Notes: generated by a model not told the origin, from the letters alone. Shown: positions 1 through 7,249, counted from the stretch's first letter. The stretch is DNA of 22,096 nt from CAZMHJ01 sp964566075 (GCA_964566075.1 CAZMHJ010000014.1:1-22096), one strand, 5' to 3'. Program-made: numbers and translations.

Positions 1-189
1 TCACTTCTTGCCACGAGTGCTTTTAACCGCCTTGCCCGTAAAGCGTTGCTTGGGCTTGGGGTCGTGCACACCACGGACACGTGACGTACCACTGCCATTG
101 GCCTTGGTACGGTTGCGACGCGCATCGTGTTTGGGCTTGCTAAAGGCTGCCCAAACTGATTGCTGAGGCGACTTGCGTGATGTACCCAC
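1..189 (-). CDS. Small, strongly basic hypothetical protein (62 aa)
   Basis: I do not recognise the family. The protein is rich in Lys and Arg, ends in RGKK, and carries Gly/Ser/Pro-rich linkers, with no membrane segment and no cysteines. This fits a nucleic-acid- or ribosome-associated peptide, which is inference from composition only. The start is a GTG at 189-187, chosen because the minus strand has AGGAGGTGA about nine bases upstream, one of the best Shine-Dalgarno sequences in the window. The stop is TGA at the window's first three bases, so the gene is complete. It is divergent from the first receiver gene. A palindrome CTCGTACGAG (205-214) sits at the edge of its ribosome binding site. 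Confidence 0.55.
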   Translation of the reverse strand: MGTSRKSPQQSVWAAFSKPKHDARRNRTKANGSGTSRVRGVHDPKPKQRFTGKAVKSTRGKK

Positions 190-294
190 TCGGGTTCACC
201 TCCTCTCGTACGAGGACCATTTTTTGGCGGTGATTGGGTACGAACGACGATTATCGTTCTATCCCAGTTGTACCATATTGCTACCCAAGTTTGC

Positions 295-300
295 TATTAT
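295..300 (+). promoter_or_regulatory. Extended -10 promoter of the first receiver gene, apparently leaderless
   Basis: TGCTATTAT (292-300) is an extended -10 element. The ATG at 309 lies eight bases after it, so transcription should start at or next to the start codon. No good -35 is seen at 17 bp. The same TGCTATTAT precedes the gene at 4671. Confidence 0.5.
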
Positions 301-308
301 GCATGCAG

Positions 309-689
309 ATGTCAGACGTAAAACAAAAAATTAGCATAATAGAAGACGAGCAATCGATACGAGACATGTATAAGCTCAAGTTGCTTGCGAAGGGCTATGA
401 CGTAACCACGGCTGCCGACGGCGCAAGTGGACTACACCTTTTAGAACACGTACGCCCAGATTTAATTTTGCTCGATATTCGCATGCCCCATTTACCCGGT
501 AACGAGGTGTTAAAGCGCGTGCGGGCAACCGAGTGGGGTAAGGATATTAAGGTGATAGTACTGACTAATATCAGCAAAGATGAAGCCCCGGCAGATTTTC
601 GGTTTTTACACGTTGATCGCTATATTGTAAAAGTTCACTATACCCCAACCCAAGTACTTGAAATCGTAAAAGAAGTGCTAGAGCGTTAA
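309..689 (+). CDS. Receiver-only response regulator (CheY-like), copy 1
   Basis: This is a single receiver domain of 126 aa with no output domain, so it should act by protein contact after phosphorylation by a histidine kinase not encoded here. From the 309 start, the acidic Mg-binding cluster is E12-D13-E14, the phosphoacceptor is D56 in LLDIRMP, the switch threonine is T86 in VLTN and the conserved lysine is K108 in IVK. Upstream in-frame starts at 234 (GTG) and 303 exist, but family alignment and the -10 element favour 303 or 309. It lies 35 bp before a second receiver gene; both share TEWGKDIKVI, and 20 identical bases (534-553 and 941-960), so they are a tandem duplication. Confidence 0.85.
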   Translation: MSDVKQKISIIEDEQSIRDMYKLKLLAKGYDVTTAADGASGLHLLEHVRPDLILLDIRMPHLPGNEVLKRVRATEWGKDIKVIVLTNISKDEAPADFRFLHVDRYIVKVHYTPTQVLEIVKEVLER

Positions 690-724
690 TTTTGTTGTAT
701 CGTATAAGCATATAAGGAACCGCT

Positions 725-1105
725 ATGGCTACAAAGATTGCAATTATTGAAGATGACGCTGCGATTGCGCAGATGTACCGAATGAAATTCGAAGCCGAGG
801 GCTTTACGGTTGAAACAGCCGAAAATGGACGCCTCGGCTTAGCACTCGCCGAACAAATGATGCCTGATGTCATATTACTTGATCTTATGATGCCCGAAAT
901 GAACGGCGACGAAATGCTTACCCAAATGCGTGCCACCGAATGGGGTAAGGATATTAAGGTTATTATTTTAACGAATATGGGTGAGCAAGAAGCCCCAGAA
1001 AGTCTTAAGACACTAAATGTAAGTGCCTTTATTGTTAAAGCTGATATGACCCCCCGCCAAGTAGCCGAACTTGTTGAACAATACATAGGTAGCCCTAACG
1101 CGTAA
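725..1105 (+). CDS. Receiver-only response regulator (CheY-like), copy 2
   Basis: A 126-aa stand-alone receiver domain. It has the full active-site set: E9-D10-D11 for Mg binding, D53 in LLDLMMP as phosphoacceptor, T83 in ILTN and K105 in IVKAD. The start has AAGGAA at a normal distance, unlike copy 1. There is no DNA-binding or enzymatic output domain, so it is a phosphorelay or protein-interaction switch. It follows copy 1 by 35 bp and precedes murD by about 60 bp; cotranscription of the three is possible but not proven. No histidine kinase is in the window, so the input is unknown. Confidence 0.87.
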   Translation: MATKIAIIEDDAAIAQMYRMKFEAEGFTVETAENGRLGLALAEQMMPDVILLDLMMPEMNGDEMLTQMRATEWGKDIKVIILTNMGEQEAPESLKTLNVSAFIVKADMTPRQVAELVEQYIGSPNA

Positions 1106-1164
1106 CAAAAAAGTTATATGCGCGTTATAGCTTGCAATATGCAAATACAAAAAGGAACACAAAT

Positions 1165-2514
1165 ATGAATGTTGCAATTTTGGGTTATGGTACGGATGGT
1201 GCCAGTGCTACGGGATATTGGCACAAACAAGGTGCAAACATTACGATTTGTGATGAAAAGACAGATTTATTACTTCCTGAGTACGCCGATTCAAAACTTG
1301 GGCCTGATTACCTAGAAAACCTCAGTAATTTTGACCTTATTGTACGCAGCCCTGGTATAAGACCCGATAAAATTGTTGCAGCTAATAACGACGACACAGC
1401 AATTTTAAATAAAGTTACTACCACAATAAACGAGTTCTTTGCACATTGCCCCGCCCCAATTATTGCCGTTACTGGTACTAAGGGTAAGGGCACAACAAGT
1501 ATGCTTATTTATAAAATGCTTTCCAACGCAGGTAAAAAAGCTTTTATTGGGGGCAATATTGGTACCGTGCCACTCGACTTTTTGCAAGATGTCACCGAAG
1601 ATAGCATTGTTGTTTTAGAGCTTTCGAGCTTTCAACTTATCGACTTTAAGTATGCGCCAAAGGTTGGTGTTTGTTTGATGGTCGTGCCAGAACACCAAGA
1701 TTGGCACAAGGGTATCAAAGAATATTACGATGCAAAATCACAATTATTTGCCAACCAAACAGAGACAGATCGGGCTATTTTTAACGCTGCCAGTGATATT
1801 TCGCGCAAAGTAGTTAATGTTAGTAAAGGATCTAAAATTCCTTACTACGTGCCACCAAAAGGTCAACTTGCTAACACCGTAGCAGGTGCGTATGTCGAGG
1901 GTGATCAGATATGTATGGAAGGCACCATAATTTGTAACGTCAGCGATGTTGGTCTTCTTGGTCGTCATAATCTCGAAAACATTTGTGCAGCCATTGCCGC
2001 TGTGTGGCCACAACTACATAACAATATTGCTGCGATTAAGCTAGCTATTCATGATTTTACTGGTATGGAGCATCGTCTCGAGTTTGTACGAGAAGTTAAC
2101 TACGTCAAATACTACAATGATAGTTTTGCCACCACTCCCGAAGCTACGGTTGCAGCCATTCGTGCTTTCGAACAACCTAAAGTTGTTATCTTGGGTGGCA
2201 TTGATAAAGGTATCCCGTTTTACGATGTCGTAAGCGAGGTTATTAATAGCCATGTACGCCGAGTAATTGTTATTGGTAAAACGGGTGAAAAAATTATGGA
2301 ACTGCTTATTGCTCGTGGCTACGAAAAAATCACGCTTGGTGGTACTAATATGACAGAAATCGTACACGCAGCCCAAAAAGAAGCACAGCCTGGAGATGTA
2401 ATACTACTAAGCACTGCCTGTGCAAGTTTTGACATGTTTAAAGATTACAAAGACCGCGGCAACCAATTTAAAGAAGTTGTTAATTCGCTTCAAGAAGCAC
2501 CTTTAGCCGAGTAA
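1165..2514 (+). CDS. murD: UDP-N-acetylmuramoyl-L-alanine--D-glutamate ligase (MurD)
   Basis: A cytoplasmic Mur ligase (449 aa, normal length) that uses ATP to add D-glutamate to UDP-MurNAc-L-Ala. The order is an N-terminal Rossmann-like UDP-binding domain (VAILGYGTDG), a central ATPase with VTGTKGKGTTS, LELSSFQL and a histidine-rich HQDWH, then GRHNLENI, and a C-terminal domain with YYNDSFATTPEAT and ILGGIDKG. The NDS-T and GGxDKG motifs are typical of MurD rather than MurC, E or F. The start at 1165 is preferred over 1132 because AAAGGA precedes it by about nine bases and the Rossmann strand begins there. The 3' end overlaps convergent murI by 35 bp (2480-2514). The pairing is meaningful because MurI supplies D-glutamate. 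Confidence 0.9.
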   Translation: MNVAILGYGTDGASATGYWHKQGANITICDEKTDLLLPEYADSKLGPDYLENLSNFDLIVRSPGIRPDKIVAANNDDTAILNKVTTTINEFFAHCPAPIIAVTGTKGKGTTSMLIYKMLSNAGKKAFIGGNIGTVPLDFLQDVTEDSIVVLELSSFQLIDFKYAPKVGVCLMVVPEHQDWHKGIKEYYDAKSQLFANQTETDRAIFNAASDISRKVVNVSKGSKIPYYVPPKGQLANTVAGAYVEGDQICMEGTIICNVSDVGLLGRHNLENICAAIAAVWPQLHNNIAAIKLAIHDFTGMEHRLEFVREVNYVKYYNDSFATTPEATVAAIRAFEQPKVVILGGIDKGIPFYDVVSEVINSHVRRVIVIGKTGEKIMELLIARGYEKITLGGTNMTEIVHAAQKEAQPGDVILLSTACASFDMFKDYKDRGNQFKEVVNSLQEAPLAE

Positions 2515-3133
2515 TAATTGCTGGTTCTGGCTGTAATACCGTTGCCATAGAACCTACGAATTTGGTGATTTCTGATTCTATCCAGTGGTAGTGTGTACAC
2601 GCCAATACAATTACATCACTGCCGGCTTGCAGTGATGGCTCTATGTCCTCACGTATTTTTGATTCGTTCAGTGCATTTTGCTCGATTAAACCTGCCCAAT
2701 CTGAGCAATCTGGCTCAATTATCATAACGTTACTACCAAATTGTTCTTTTAGCTCTGCATACCGCTTACTACTCAAGGTTGTTGGGGTTGCGCACACCGT
2801 AATAACCTTGCTGTTTGTGAGTTGTACGGCAGGCTTAACCATTGGTTCAATACCAATGATGGGAATCTTAATTTCTCGGCGTAAATCTTCGATTATTGTG
2901 GTAGTCACTGTATTACACGCAATCACAATGACATCACATATGTTGGCAAGTTCTTGCAGAATTGGAAGTACAAGCTCATAGAGTTGCTTTGGTGTTTTTG
3001 TTCCATAAGGTAGGTTCTTTGAATCTTCGCGGTATTCTACTTGGTAACCCGGAAAAGCTTTTTTAATCGCATTTGCAACAGATAGTCCACCAACACCAGA
3101 ATCAAACACACCAATAACTTTACTTTGTTGCAT
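2480..3133 (-). CDS. murI: Glutamate racemase (MurI)
   Basis: Interconverts L- and D-glutamate, providing the D-isomer for peptidoglycan. From the chosen start (217 aa, slightly short for the family) it has IGVFDSGVGGLSV with the conserved D11, NLPYGTKT, and both catalytic cysteines: C73 in ACNTVTT and the second in ACTHYHW. The usual second motif is GCTHYP, so the Pro is replaced by His. The start at 3133 gives the canonical N-terminus and overlaps the folD 3' end by 14 bp. The upstream ATGs at 3163 and 3157 lie inside folD. No good Shine-Dalgarno is seen for any of them, so translation probably depends on coupling to folD. Confidence 0.9.
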   Translation of the reverse strand: MQQSKVIGVFDSGVGGLSVANAIKKAFPGYQVEYREDSKNLPYGTKTPKQLYELVLPILQELANICDVIVIACNTVTTTIIEDLRREIKIPIIGIEPMVKPAVQLTNSKVITVCATPTTLSSKRYAELKEQFGSNVMIIEPDCSDWAGLIEQNALNESKIREDIEPSLQAGSDVIVLACTHYHWIESEITKFVGSMATVLQPEPAIITRLKVLLEAN

Positions 3134-3929
3134 ATTTTCGTGCGGCACGTATAACATTATCAAATAAAGCAGCTACCGTGAGTGGGCCGACACCACCTTT
3201 AACGGGCGTTACCGTAACATCATCTCGCTCGTACACGTCTGAGTCTAAATCACCTTTAATTTCTCCGCCCTCGCTTGTCGTACCTGCATCCACTACAACT
3301 GCCTTTTCTGGCAACATCACACTACTAACAATGCCCGGCTTACCAACAGCTGTAATAATAATTTGCGAATGAAGCAATATATCTTCTGGATGCTCAGTAT
3401 CTTCATCAACAATTGCTGGCTCAATTCCTGAGGCGCGCATAAGCTTCACAAGTGGCGCTCCAACTAATCTTCCTTGTCCCACTATTGCGACTGCTTTGTT
3501 TTGAACATCAATGTTGTATCCAGCAAGTAGCCACATAATTGCCATCGGTGTAGCTGGGTCAAATTCTGCATGTGAGCCAAGCGCATCAACGTCTTTTTCG
3601 GGCGCAACTGCATTTATAATTTCATCTGTTTGCGTGACGTCTGGTAATGGTAATTGCACAATGATGCCATGGATTTCTGGATTCTTATTCAGCGCCTGGA
3701 TTAGTCCTGTTGCTTCTGATTGATCAATCTTATGGACCTCAACTTCGACTTGAATGTCTGCGCCATACTTTTGTTTTAAGGCAACGTAAGTGTTGATAAC
3801 CGAATTGTTACCGCAAACGATAATGGCAAGTTTTGGAGTAACGCCATCGGCTTGAATGAGCGCACGCACCTGATGTGCCTGTCGTTCTTTGATAAATCCA
3901 GCTAGTTCACTCCCGTTTAGCAATCTCAT
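3120..3929 (-). CDS. folD: Bifunctional methylenetetrahydrofolate dehydrogenase/cyclohydrolase (FolD)
   Basis: A cytoplasmic one-carbon enzyme converting 5,10-methylene-THF to 10-formyl-THF. Motifs in order are YVALKQKYG (catalytic Tyr and Lys), GIIVQLPLP, the NAD(P) loop GQGRLVGAPL, and KGGVGPLTVAAL near the C-terminus; length 269 aa is normal. Two ATGs are possible, at 3938 and 3929. I chose 3929 because TATAAT (3942-3937 on this strand) overlaps the first ATG and would start transcription right at the second, giving a leaderless mRNA. It is upstream of and overlaps murI by 14 bp, forming a two-gene operon that joins folate and cell-wall functions by position only. Confidence 0.9.
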   Translation of the reverse strand: MRLLNGSELAGFIKERQAHQVRALIQADGVTPKLAIIVCGNNSVINTYVALKQKYGADIQVEVEVHKIDQSEATGLIQALNKNPEIHGIIVQLPLPDVTQTDEIINAVAPEKDVDALGSHAEFDPATPMAIMWLLAGYNIDVQNKAVAIVGQGRLVGAPLVKLMRASGIEPAIVDEDTEHPEDILLHSQIIITAVGKPGIVSSVMLPEKAVVVDAGTTSEGGEIKGDLDSDVYERDDVTVTPVKGGVGPLTVAALFDNVIRAARKYATK

Positions 3930-3936
3930 CGTTTTC

Positions 3937-3942
3937 ATTATA
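3937..3942 (-). promoter_or_regulatory. -10 element of folD, leaderless arrangement
   Basis: A perfect TATAAT on the minus strand lies seven bases before the ATG at 3929. No convincing -35 is seen at 16-18 bp. Confidence 0.5.
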
Positions 3943-4022
3943 GCTGATGCTTGCCAAAACAGAGGTAATTTGATAGAATTTGCTTCGTTAGCGTGTATTA
4001 TTTATGCGATTAACCCAATTTC

Positions 4023-4097
4023 GCAAACCAAGCTTTAGCTGTTTGCAAAATCGAGAGGAAGAAGTGCGGTTTGGTCAAACTTTTTACGAAGTAAAAA
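4023..4097 (+). other. Two hairpins in the tRNA-Lys 5' leader
   Basis: GCAAAC (4023-4028) pairs with GTTTGC (4041-4046), with an inner AGC/GCT, and TTTTTAC GAA GTAAAAA (4081-4097) is a perfect 7-3-7 hairpin. These may be processing signals of the tRNA precursor. The 188 bp between folD and the tRNA hold nothing else that I recognise. Confidence 0.35.
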
Positions 4098-4126
4098 TAA
4101 AGACCAATAAAGCCACTCCTGACGAC

Positions 4127-4203
4127 GGGCCAGTAGCTCAGCTGGTTAGAGCACCTGCCTCTTAAGCAGGGTGTCGAGGGTTCAAGTCCCTCCTGGCCCT
4201 CCA
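4127..4203 (+). tRNA. tRNA-Lys (anticodon CUU), CCA encoded
   Basis: A complete cloverleaf. The acceptor stem GGGCCAG pairs with CTGGCCC at 4193-4199, followed by discriminator T and encoded CCA (4201-4203). The D-arm is GCTC...GAGC. The anticodon stem CCTGC/GCAGG holds the loop CTCTTAA with anticodon CTT at 4161-4163. The T-arm is GAGGG TTCAAGT CCCTC. Anticodon CUU reads AAG. The 3' end of this gene is copied further downstream (see the repeats). Confidence 0.95.
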
Positions 4204-4365
4204 ATTAGATAGCCCCACTTTATGTGGGGTTTTCTAATTGGTTGAGTCTGGGACTTGAACGACAATGCCCGGTGGGCATTGGCCGCCCTTTGGCCCCGTA
4301 AGGGGTTTGTATGCCAAAACTAATATTGTTTTGGTGCAAAGGTCAAAGTCCCTCCTGGCCCTCCA
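4184..4365 (+). repeat. Direct repeat of the tRNA-Lys 3' end (20 bp, two copies) plus a shorter third copy
   Basis: AAGTCCCTCCTGGCCCTCCA occurs in the tRNA at 4184-4203 and again, identical, at 4346-4365. A shorter copy, TCAAGTCCCTCC, is at 4532-4543. Copy 2 has no tRNA body before it. Duplicated tRNA 3' ends are a mark of site-specific integration at tRNA genes or of tRNA gene decay. Confidence 0.85.
4201..4241 (+). terminator. Terminator of tRNA-Lys with a nested outer stem
   Basis: CCCCAC (4213-4218) pairs with GTGGGG (4224-4229), followed by TTTT. An outer stem, CCAATTAG (4201-4208) with CTAATTGG (4234-4241), encloses it and uses the tRNA CCA itself. This gives a nested double stem rather than a simple terminator. 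Confidence 0.75.
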
Positions 4366-4404
4366 TGATAGAACTCCACCTTGTGTGGAGTTTTTTTCAT
4401 GGAG
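4361..4404 (+). terminator. Second nested hairpin with T-run, following repeat copy 2
   Basis: The inner stem ACTCCAC (4373-4379) pairs with GTGGAGT (4385-4391) and is followed by a T-run (to 4397). The outer stem CTCCATG (4361-4367) pairs with CATGGAG (4398-4404). It has the same architecture as the terminator at 4201-4241 but a different sequence, so structure has been kept while bases changed. Confidence 0.7.
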
Positions 4405-4478
4405 ATTCATGACTTGAATTCTCAACACGCCAAAGGGTGTCGAGGTGAGACATGCCTGCGGCATGTTACTAGGGAGTC

Positions 4479-4603
4479 AACTCTTGCGAACTGGTTTGCA
4501 AAGACGTTGCGACGGGCTCGCCAGAGGTGAGTCAAGTCCCTCCAGACTCATTAAATAGGCTATTTGATATTAAGGCCTGGTATTCATTTGGTTCGCAAGA
4601 GTT
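4479..4603. repeat. 13-bp perfect inverted repeat, arms 99 bp apart
   Basis: The arms are 4479-4491 (AACTCTTGCGAAC) and 4591-4603 (its exact reverse complement). The enclosed segment contains the third tRNA-end fragment. It could be the terminal repeat of a tiny non-coding element or a recombination remnant. No target duplication was identified. Confidence 0.6.
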
Positions 4604-4634
4604 ACAAATTACCGTATTATGCAATAGTATAAAA

Positions 4635-4663
4635 TTGCTATATTTCGTAATATATGCTATTAT
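4635..4663 (+). promoter_or_regulatory. Promoter of the P-loop kinase-like operon, leaderless
   Basis: The -35 is TTGCTA (4635-4640), the spacer 17 bp, and the -10 TATTAT (4658-4663) is extended by TGC. ATG at 4671 is seven bases after the -10, so the mRNA should begin at the start codon. There is no Shine-Dalgarno. Confidence 0.7.
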
Positions 4664-4670
4664 ATACTCT

Positions 4671-5297
4671 ATGGACGGTAGGGATATAATCTTACTTCAC
4701 GGTAAGCCTGGGTCGGGAAAATCATCATGCCTAAGGGCAGCGACCCCGGCAATAGAGCGAGGGACATCAAGAAGTGTCCACCACCTTTCTGTTGGCGAAT
4801 ATTTAAGGTCAATCGCTCAGGGGTTAATCAAATCTGAATTCAGTGACAATATCATCGCTAACTCGAGTGACTTGGGTCAGAATAAACATCTACCACACGA
4901 ACTTGTCAATGCCGTAGTGGCAGAGTGCATAGCTTCGTCTAATCCTGCTGGTGTTATAGTAATTGATGGATACCCAAAATACGAAGAACAGATACCTGTT
5001 TTAAAGAATAATGCTTCAGTTTTGGGCGCAAAGATATTAGCTATTACACAAGTAGTTGTACCAGATGAGGTATCGTTAGAGCGTATTACAAGTAGAGGTT
5101 TGCGACAAGGAGAGTCTAAAGTAAGTATTGACACAGCAAGGGAACGGCTTATTGATCATTCAAAGTTTGCCCAAAACACAACAAATGTACTTGCTTCCGC
5201 GTACCCCTATGTCGAAGTTAATGGAAATCAAAGTTTCAATTCAGTGGTAGAGGAATTAGGGCAAGCTGTAATTGCCGTATTAACCAATAAGTCATGA
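4671..5297 (+). CDS. Adenylate-kinase-like P-loop NTPase
   Basis: A 208-aa protein with a Walker A motif GKPGSGKSS near residues 12-20 and VIDGYPKYEEQ, which matches the DGFPR segment of adenylate kinases with the NMP-binding Arg replaced by Lys. A later R-x-x-SRG-L-R segment resembles the start of a LID region, but the LID is short and has no zinc cysteines. It probably phosphorylates a nucleotide or small substrate; the exact substrate cannot be told. The longer frame from 4527 is rejected because the promoter lies inside it. The stop overlaps the next start by 4 bp (ATGA), indicating translational coupling with the 422-aa unknown. Codon use looks slightly different from murD, so an acquired pair is possible. 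Confidence 0.7.
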   Translation: MDGRDIILLHGKPGSGKSSCLRAATPAIERGTSRSVHHLSVGEYLRSIAQGLIKSEFSDNIIANSSDLGQNKHLPHELVNAVVAECIASSNPAGVIVIDGYPKYEEQIPVLKNNASVLGAKILAITQVVVPDEVSLERITSRGLRQGESKVSIDTARERLIDHSKFAQNTTNVLASAYPYVEVNGNQSFNSVVEELGQAVIAVLTNKS

Positions 5298-6562
5298 ATA
5301 GAGCAAATTTCAACCACAACCTAGACCCCTTAGATGAATACATCGATAATCATATCGGAACAAAAACTACGAGACATGCATCTGAAGATAGGTTTGAGTG
5401 CCCTTCTCTTATAGATGCAGTCAGGGCAGAGAGATTGATGCGTAGCACCATAAATGAGTTTTTTGATCATAATAGTATAGAACCCGTTGGTGTTGGTATA
5501 CCGACATTAGCTAAAACCAAACAAGAGTATTGGGAAGGTGCACAGTATGTTTCAGAAAAGCACGGCGCCAGACCAAATTTCAAACTCGATGACTATTTTA
5601 AAGTAGACCAGGACAGGTATTATAGTCTTCTTCGGTCCAATGTAATGAATAATTACGATCCGGAGAGTGTTACGGCATATATGTTTGATGGGATTGAAGC
5701 ATATATACATGCATTAAGCATAGATAGCGTGCTAGCATCTAGATTCATGCTTAATCTCTTCAAGAGAAGATTACCTCTTATCCAACAGCGAGCTTATGCC
5801 TTAACTAACTCTGGCCTTCCAGAGGTCTTGGCGGCTAGGATCGCGGTCAAAGAATTCTCAACCCTTTTCGTGCCAGAGCACATAGGCTTACTCGCTACAA
5901 AAGCTGCCTCTGGCGAGCACCAACTTCATACTATCGTCAACAAAACTTCAGCCTACCCCGAAGTAGATATAAGCGGTGTGAGTATCGACTATTTACCATT
6001 ATCTGCTGACGATGCTAAGGGTTTCGGACTAGTTAGTCGTATCCAGGAAAGGCCATATACTCAAGAAGAACTAGCTTATGCCAATGAGCTTTTTAAAGAC
6101 AGGGCCCTCCAGAAATCAGCACTATTATTCCATATGGCATATGTTGACTATGCGGCCACATATCTCGCCCAACACCCCGAAAGGCTTCAACACAGTCTCG
6201 AACCATTTACTGAGATATTTGTCGGAATCGGAGACCGTTATGTACCAAACCCAAAGCTACTAAGGGTAATTGGTAATAATGCCTTACCTGCAATTGCACG
6301 TGTAATGCTTGCCGAAGATGTAGATATGTTTGATATCACACCAAGCTTTATCCAAGAAGGAGTAGTGCTAGCAAAAAAATTGCAAGTTTTCCAAACTCAA
6401 ATAGGTGAATTTGCAAAACGACAGCCCGTAAATCAAGAAATAGAATCAGTAGGCGCTACCGTTGAATTAAAGTCGGTTTTTACACGTACATGCCCTGCTA
6501 TGAATATGTTCACTGACGCTCTAGCCACAAACTTACCTGCAATATACGAGAAGTGTTCTTAG
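5294..6562 (+). CDS. Hypothetical protein (422 aa), coupled to the kinase-like gene
   Basis: I do not recognise this family. It appears largely alpha-helical and soluble, with no signal peptide, no membrane segment and few cysteines (one near the N-terminus, one in TCPAMNMF close to the C-terminus, one at the end). Features are an acidic N-terminus (DPLDEYIDNHIG), a Tyr-rich segment around residues 80-120 and long helices thereafter. Its start overlaps the stop of the adenylate-kinase-like gene, so the two are made together and may work together, perhaps as a kinase and its partner or target. The next gene is convergent, and the 18 bp between them leave no room for a separate terminator. Confidence 0.6.
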   Translation: MNRANFNHNLDPLDEYIDNHIGTKTTRHASEDRFECPSLIDAVRAERLMRSTINEFFDHNSIEPVGVGIPTLAKTKQEYWEGAQYVSEKHGARPNFKLDDYFKVDQDRYYSLLRSNVMNNYDPESVTAYMFDGIEAYIHALSIDSVLASRFMLNLFKRRLPLIQQRAYALTNSGLPEVLAARIAVKEFSTLFVPEHIGLLATKAASGEHQLHTIVNKTSAYPEVDISGVSIDYLPLSADDAKGFGLVSRIQERPYTQEELAYANELFKDRALQKSALLFHMAYVDYAATYLAQHPERLQHSLEPFTEIFVGIGDRYVPNPKLLRVIGNNALPAIARVMLAEDVDMFDITPSFIQEGVVLAKKLQVFQTQIGEFAKRQPVNQEIESVGATVELKSVFTRTCPAMNMFTDALATNLPAIYEKCS

Positions 6563-6580
6563 CACTCTCTTTATTCTATT

Positions 6581-7126
6581 TTATAGAGCACTATAGCCGA
6601 GACGTACAAGGTATGGCTGGATGTCTTCGTAACTCTTGCCCGAGAGGACTCCACCTGCTAAAAACTCCTCTTGTGTTACGTCAGTCAAACATACATCGGG
6701 TGGTGTAAAATTAGCTTTCTCTTCGTAGGATTGGAATTCAAAATCAATCAGCACTAAACCTCTTAGGACACCTTTAAATACATCAACCTCTGCTGGATAT
6801 CCATCAATATTGACTCTATATCTGTCTTTACTTATTTTTCGCATACTGGCACTGGCTAGAGCCAAGTATTCACTTGTCTCTAGTGGGATAGTAGTTTCAA
6901 CATGAGCTGACGCATCGCCATCATCAACCATTGTTTTTTTTGTTATTTCATATCTTTCGTTTTTTGCCCTTAACCTTAAATGGGCATGCACCTCAGGATC
7001 TTCGGGAAAGTAGGTATCCTCCATGGCGATTGGTTGAACATCGTTAATTGCTTCGGGAATAACAGCGGCTAAGTAAGTTAATTCAAGTTCTAACGTCTCT
7101 CCATTTATAGCACGGTGATTACTCAT
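6581..7126 (-). CDS. CYTH-domain protein (triphosphatase / CyaB-like), altered signature
   Basis: CYTH proteins form a beta-tunnel that binds triphosphates with metal. Here LELELTYLA near the N-terminus corresponds to the ExExK signature, but the Lys position is Thr. Further on are LRLRAKNERYEITKKT (paired basic strands), RYRVNIDGYPAEVDVF and VLIDFEF, matching the later strands of the fold. About 181 aa is normal. The start at 7126 is preferred over the ATG at 7129 because AGGAGT then lies at a better distance. Loss of the Lys makes catalysis uncertain; it could be a binding protein or use a variant site. It is divergent from the Nudix gene with its own promoter. Confidence 0.7.
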   Translation of the reverse strand: MSNHRAINGETLELELTYLAAVIPEAINDVQPIAMEDTYFPEDPEVHAHLRLRAKNERYEITKKTMVDDGDASAHVETTIPLETSEYLALASASMRKISKDRYRVNIDGYPAEVDVFKGVLRGLVLIDFEFQSYEEKANFTPPDVCLTDVTQEEFLAGGVLSGKSYEDIQPYLVRLGYSAL

Positions 7127-7153
7127 CATACACTCCTTGTGATTGAAAATTAA

Positions 7154-7182
7154 ATTATAACATATTTAACTAATATTGGCTA
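7154..7182 (-). promoter_or_regulatory. Promoter of the CYTH gene
   Basis: On the minus strand, TAGCCA (7182-7177), a 17-bp spacer, then TATAAT (7159-7154) with an upstream TGT. This is followed by a short leader with a Shine-Dalgarno. Confidence 0.6.
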
Positions 7183-7194
7183 TTTTTAGCTCCG

Positions 7195-7222
7195 TTGCTA
7201 TAACCACAATTTTTTATATAAT
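7195..7222 (+). promoter_or_regulatory. Promoter of the Nudix gene
   Basis: The -35 is TTGCTA (7195-7200), the spacer 16 bp, and the -10 a perfect TATAAT (7217-7222). AAGGAGA (7234-7240) then precedes the ATG at 7250. The -35 is identical to that at 4635. Confidence 0.7.
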
Positions 7223-7249
7223 AAGGTTCAGACAAGGAGAATTAAATTA

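Larger units (their letters stand above)
4204..4634. other. Gene-free mosaic of tRNA fragments and palindromes
   Basis: No credible gene is present. Besides the two tRNA-end modules, it holds CAATGCCC-GGT-GGGCATTG (near 4263-4281), CCCC-GTAA-GGGG, CATGCC-TGC-GGCATG (near 4451-4465), TGAGTC/GACTCA (4528-4533 and 4545-4550), and an inverted T-arm-like piece at 4243-4260. A perfect 13-bp inverted pair, AACTCTTGCGAAC (4479-4491) and GTTCGCAAGAGTT (4591-4603), spans its right part. This is consistent with remnants of repeated insertion next to tRNA-Lys. Confidence 0.6.

Noticed and set aside
4010..4464. Two minus-strand open frames over the tRNA-Lys and the repeat region
   Set aside because: They are antisense to the tRNA and its repeated end (GLEPSTPCLRGR-type artefact) and lack ribosome binding sites.
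4527..4670. N-terminal extension of the kinase-like protein
   Set aside because: The stretch contains a good promoter (-35 4635, -10 4658) and one arm of the inverted repeat; the P-loop begins normally from the ATG at 4671.
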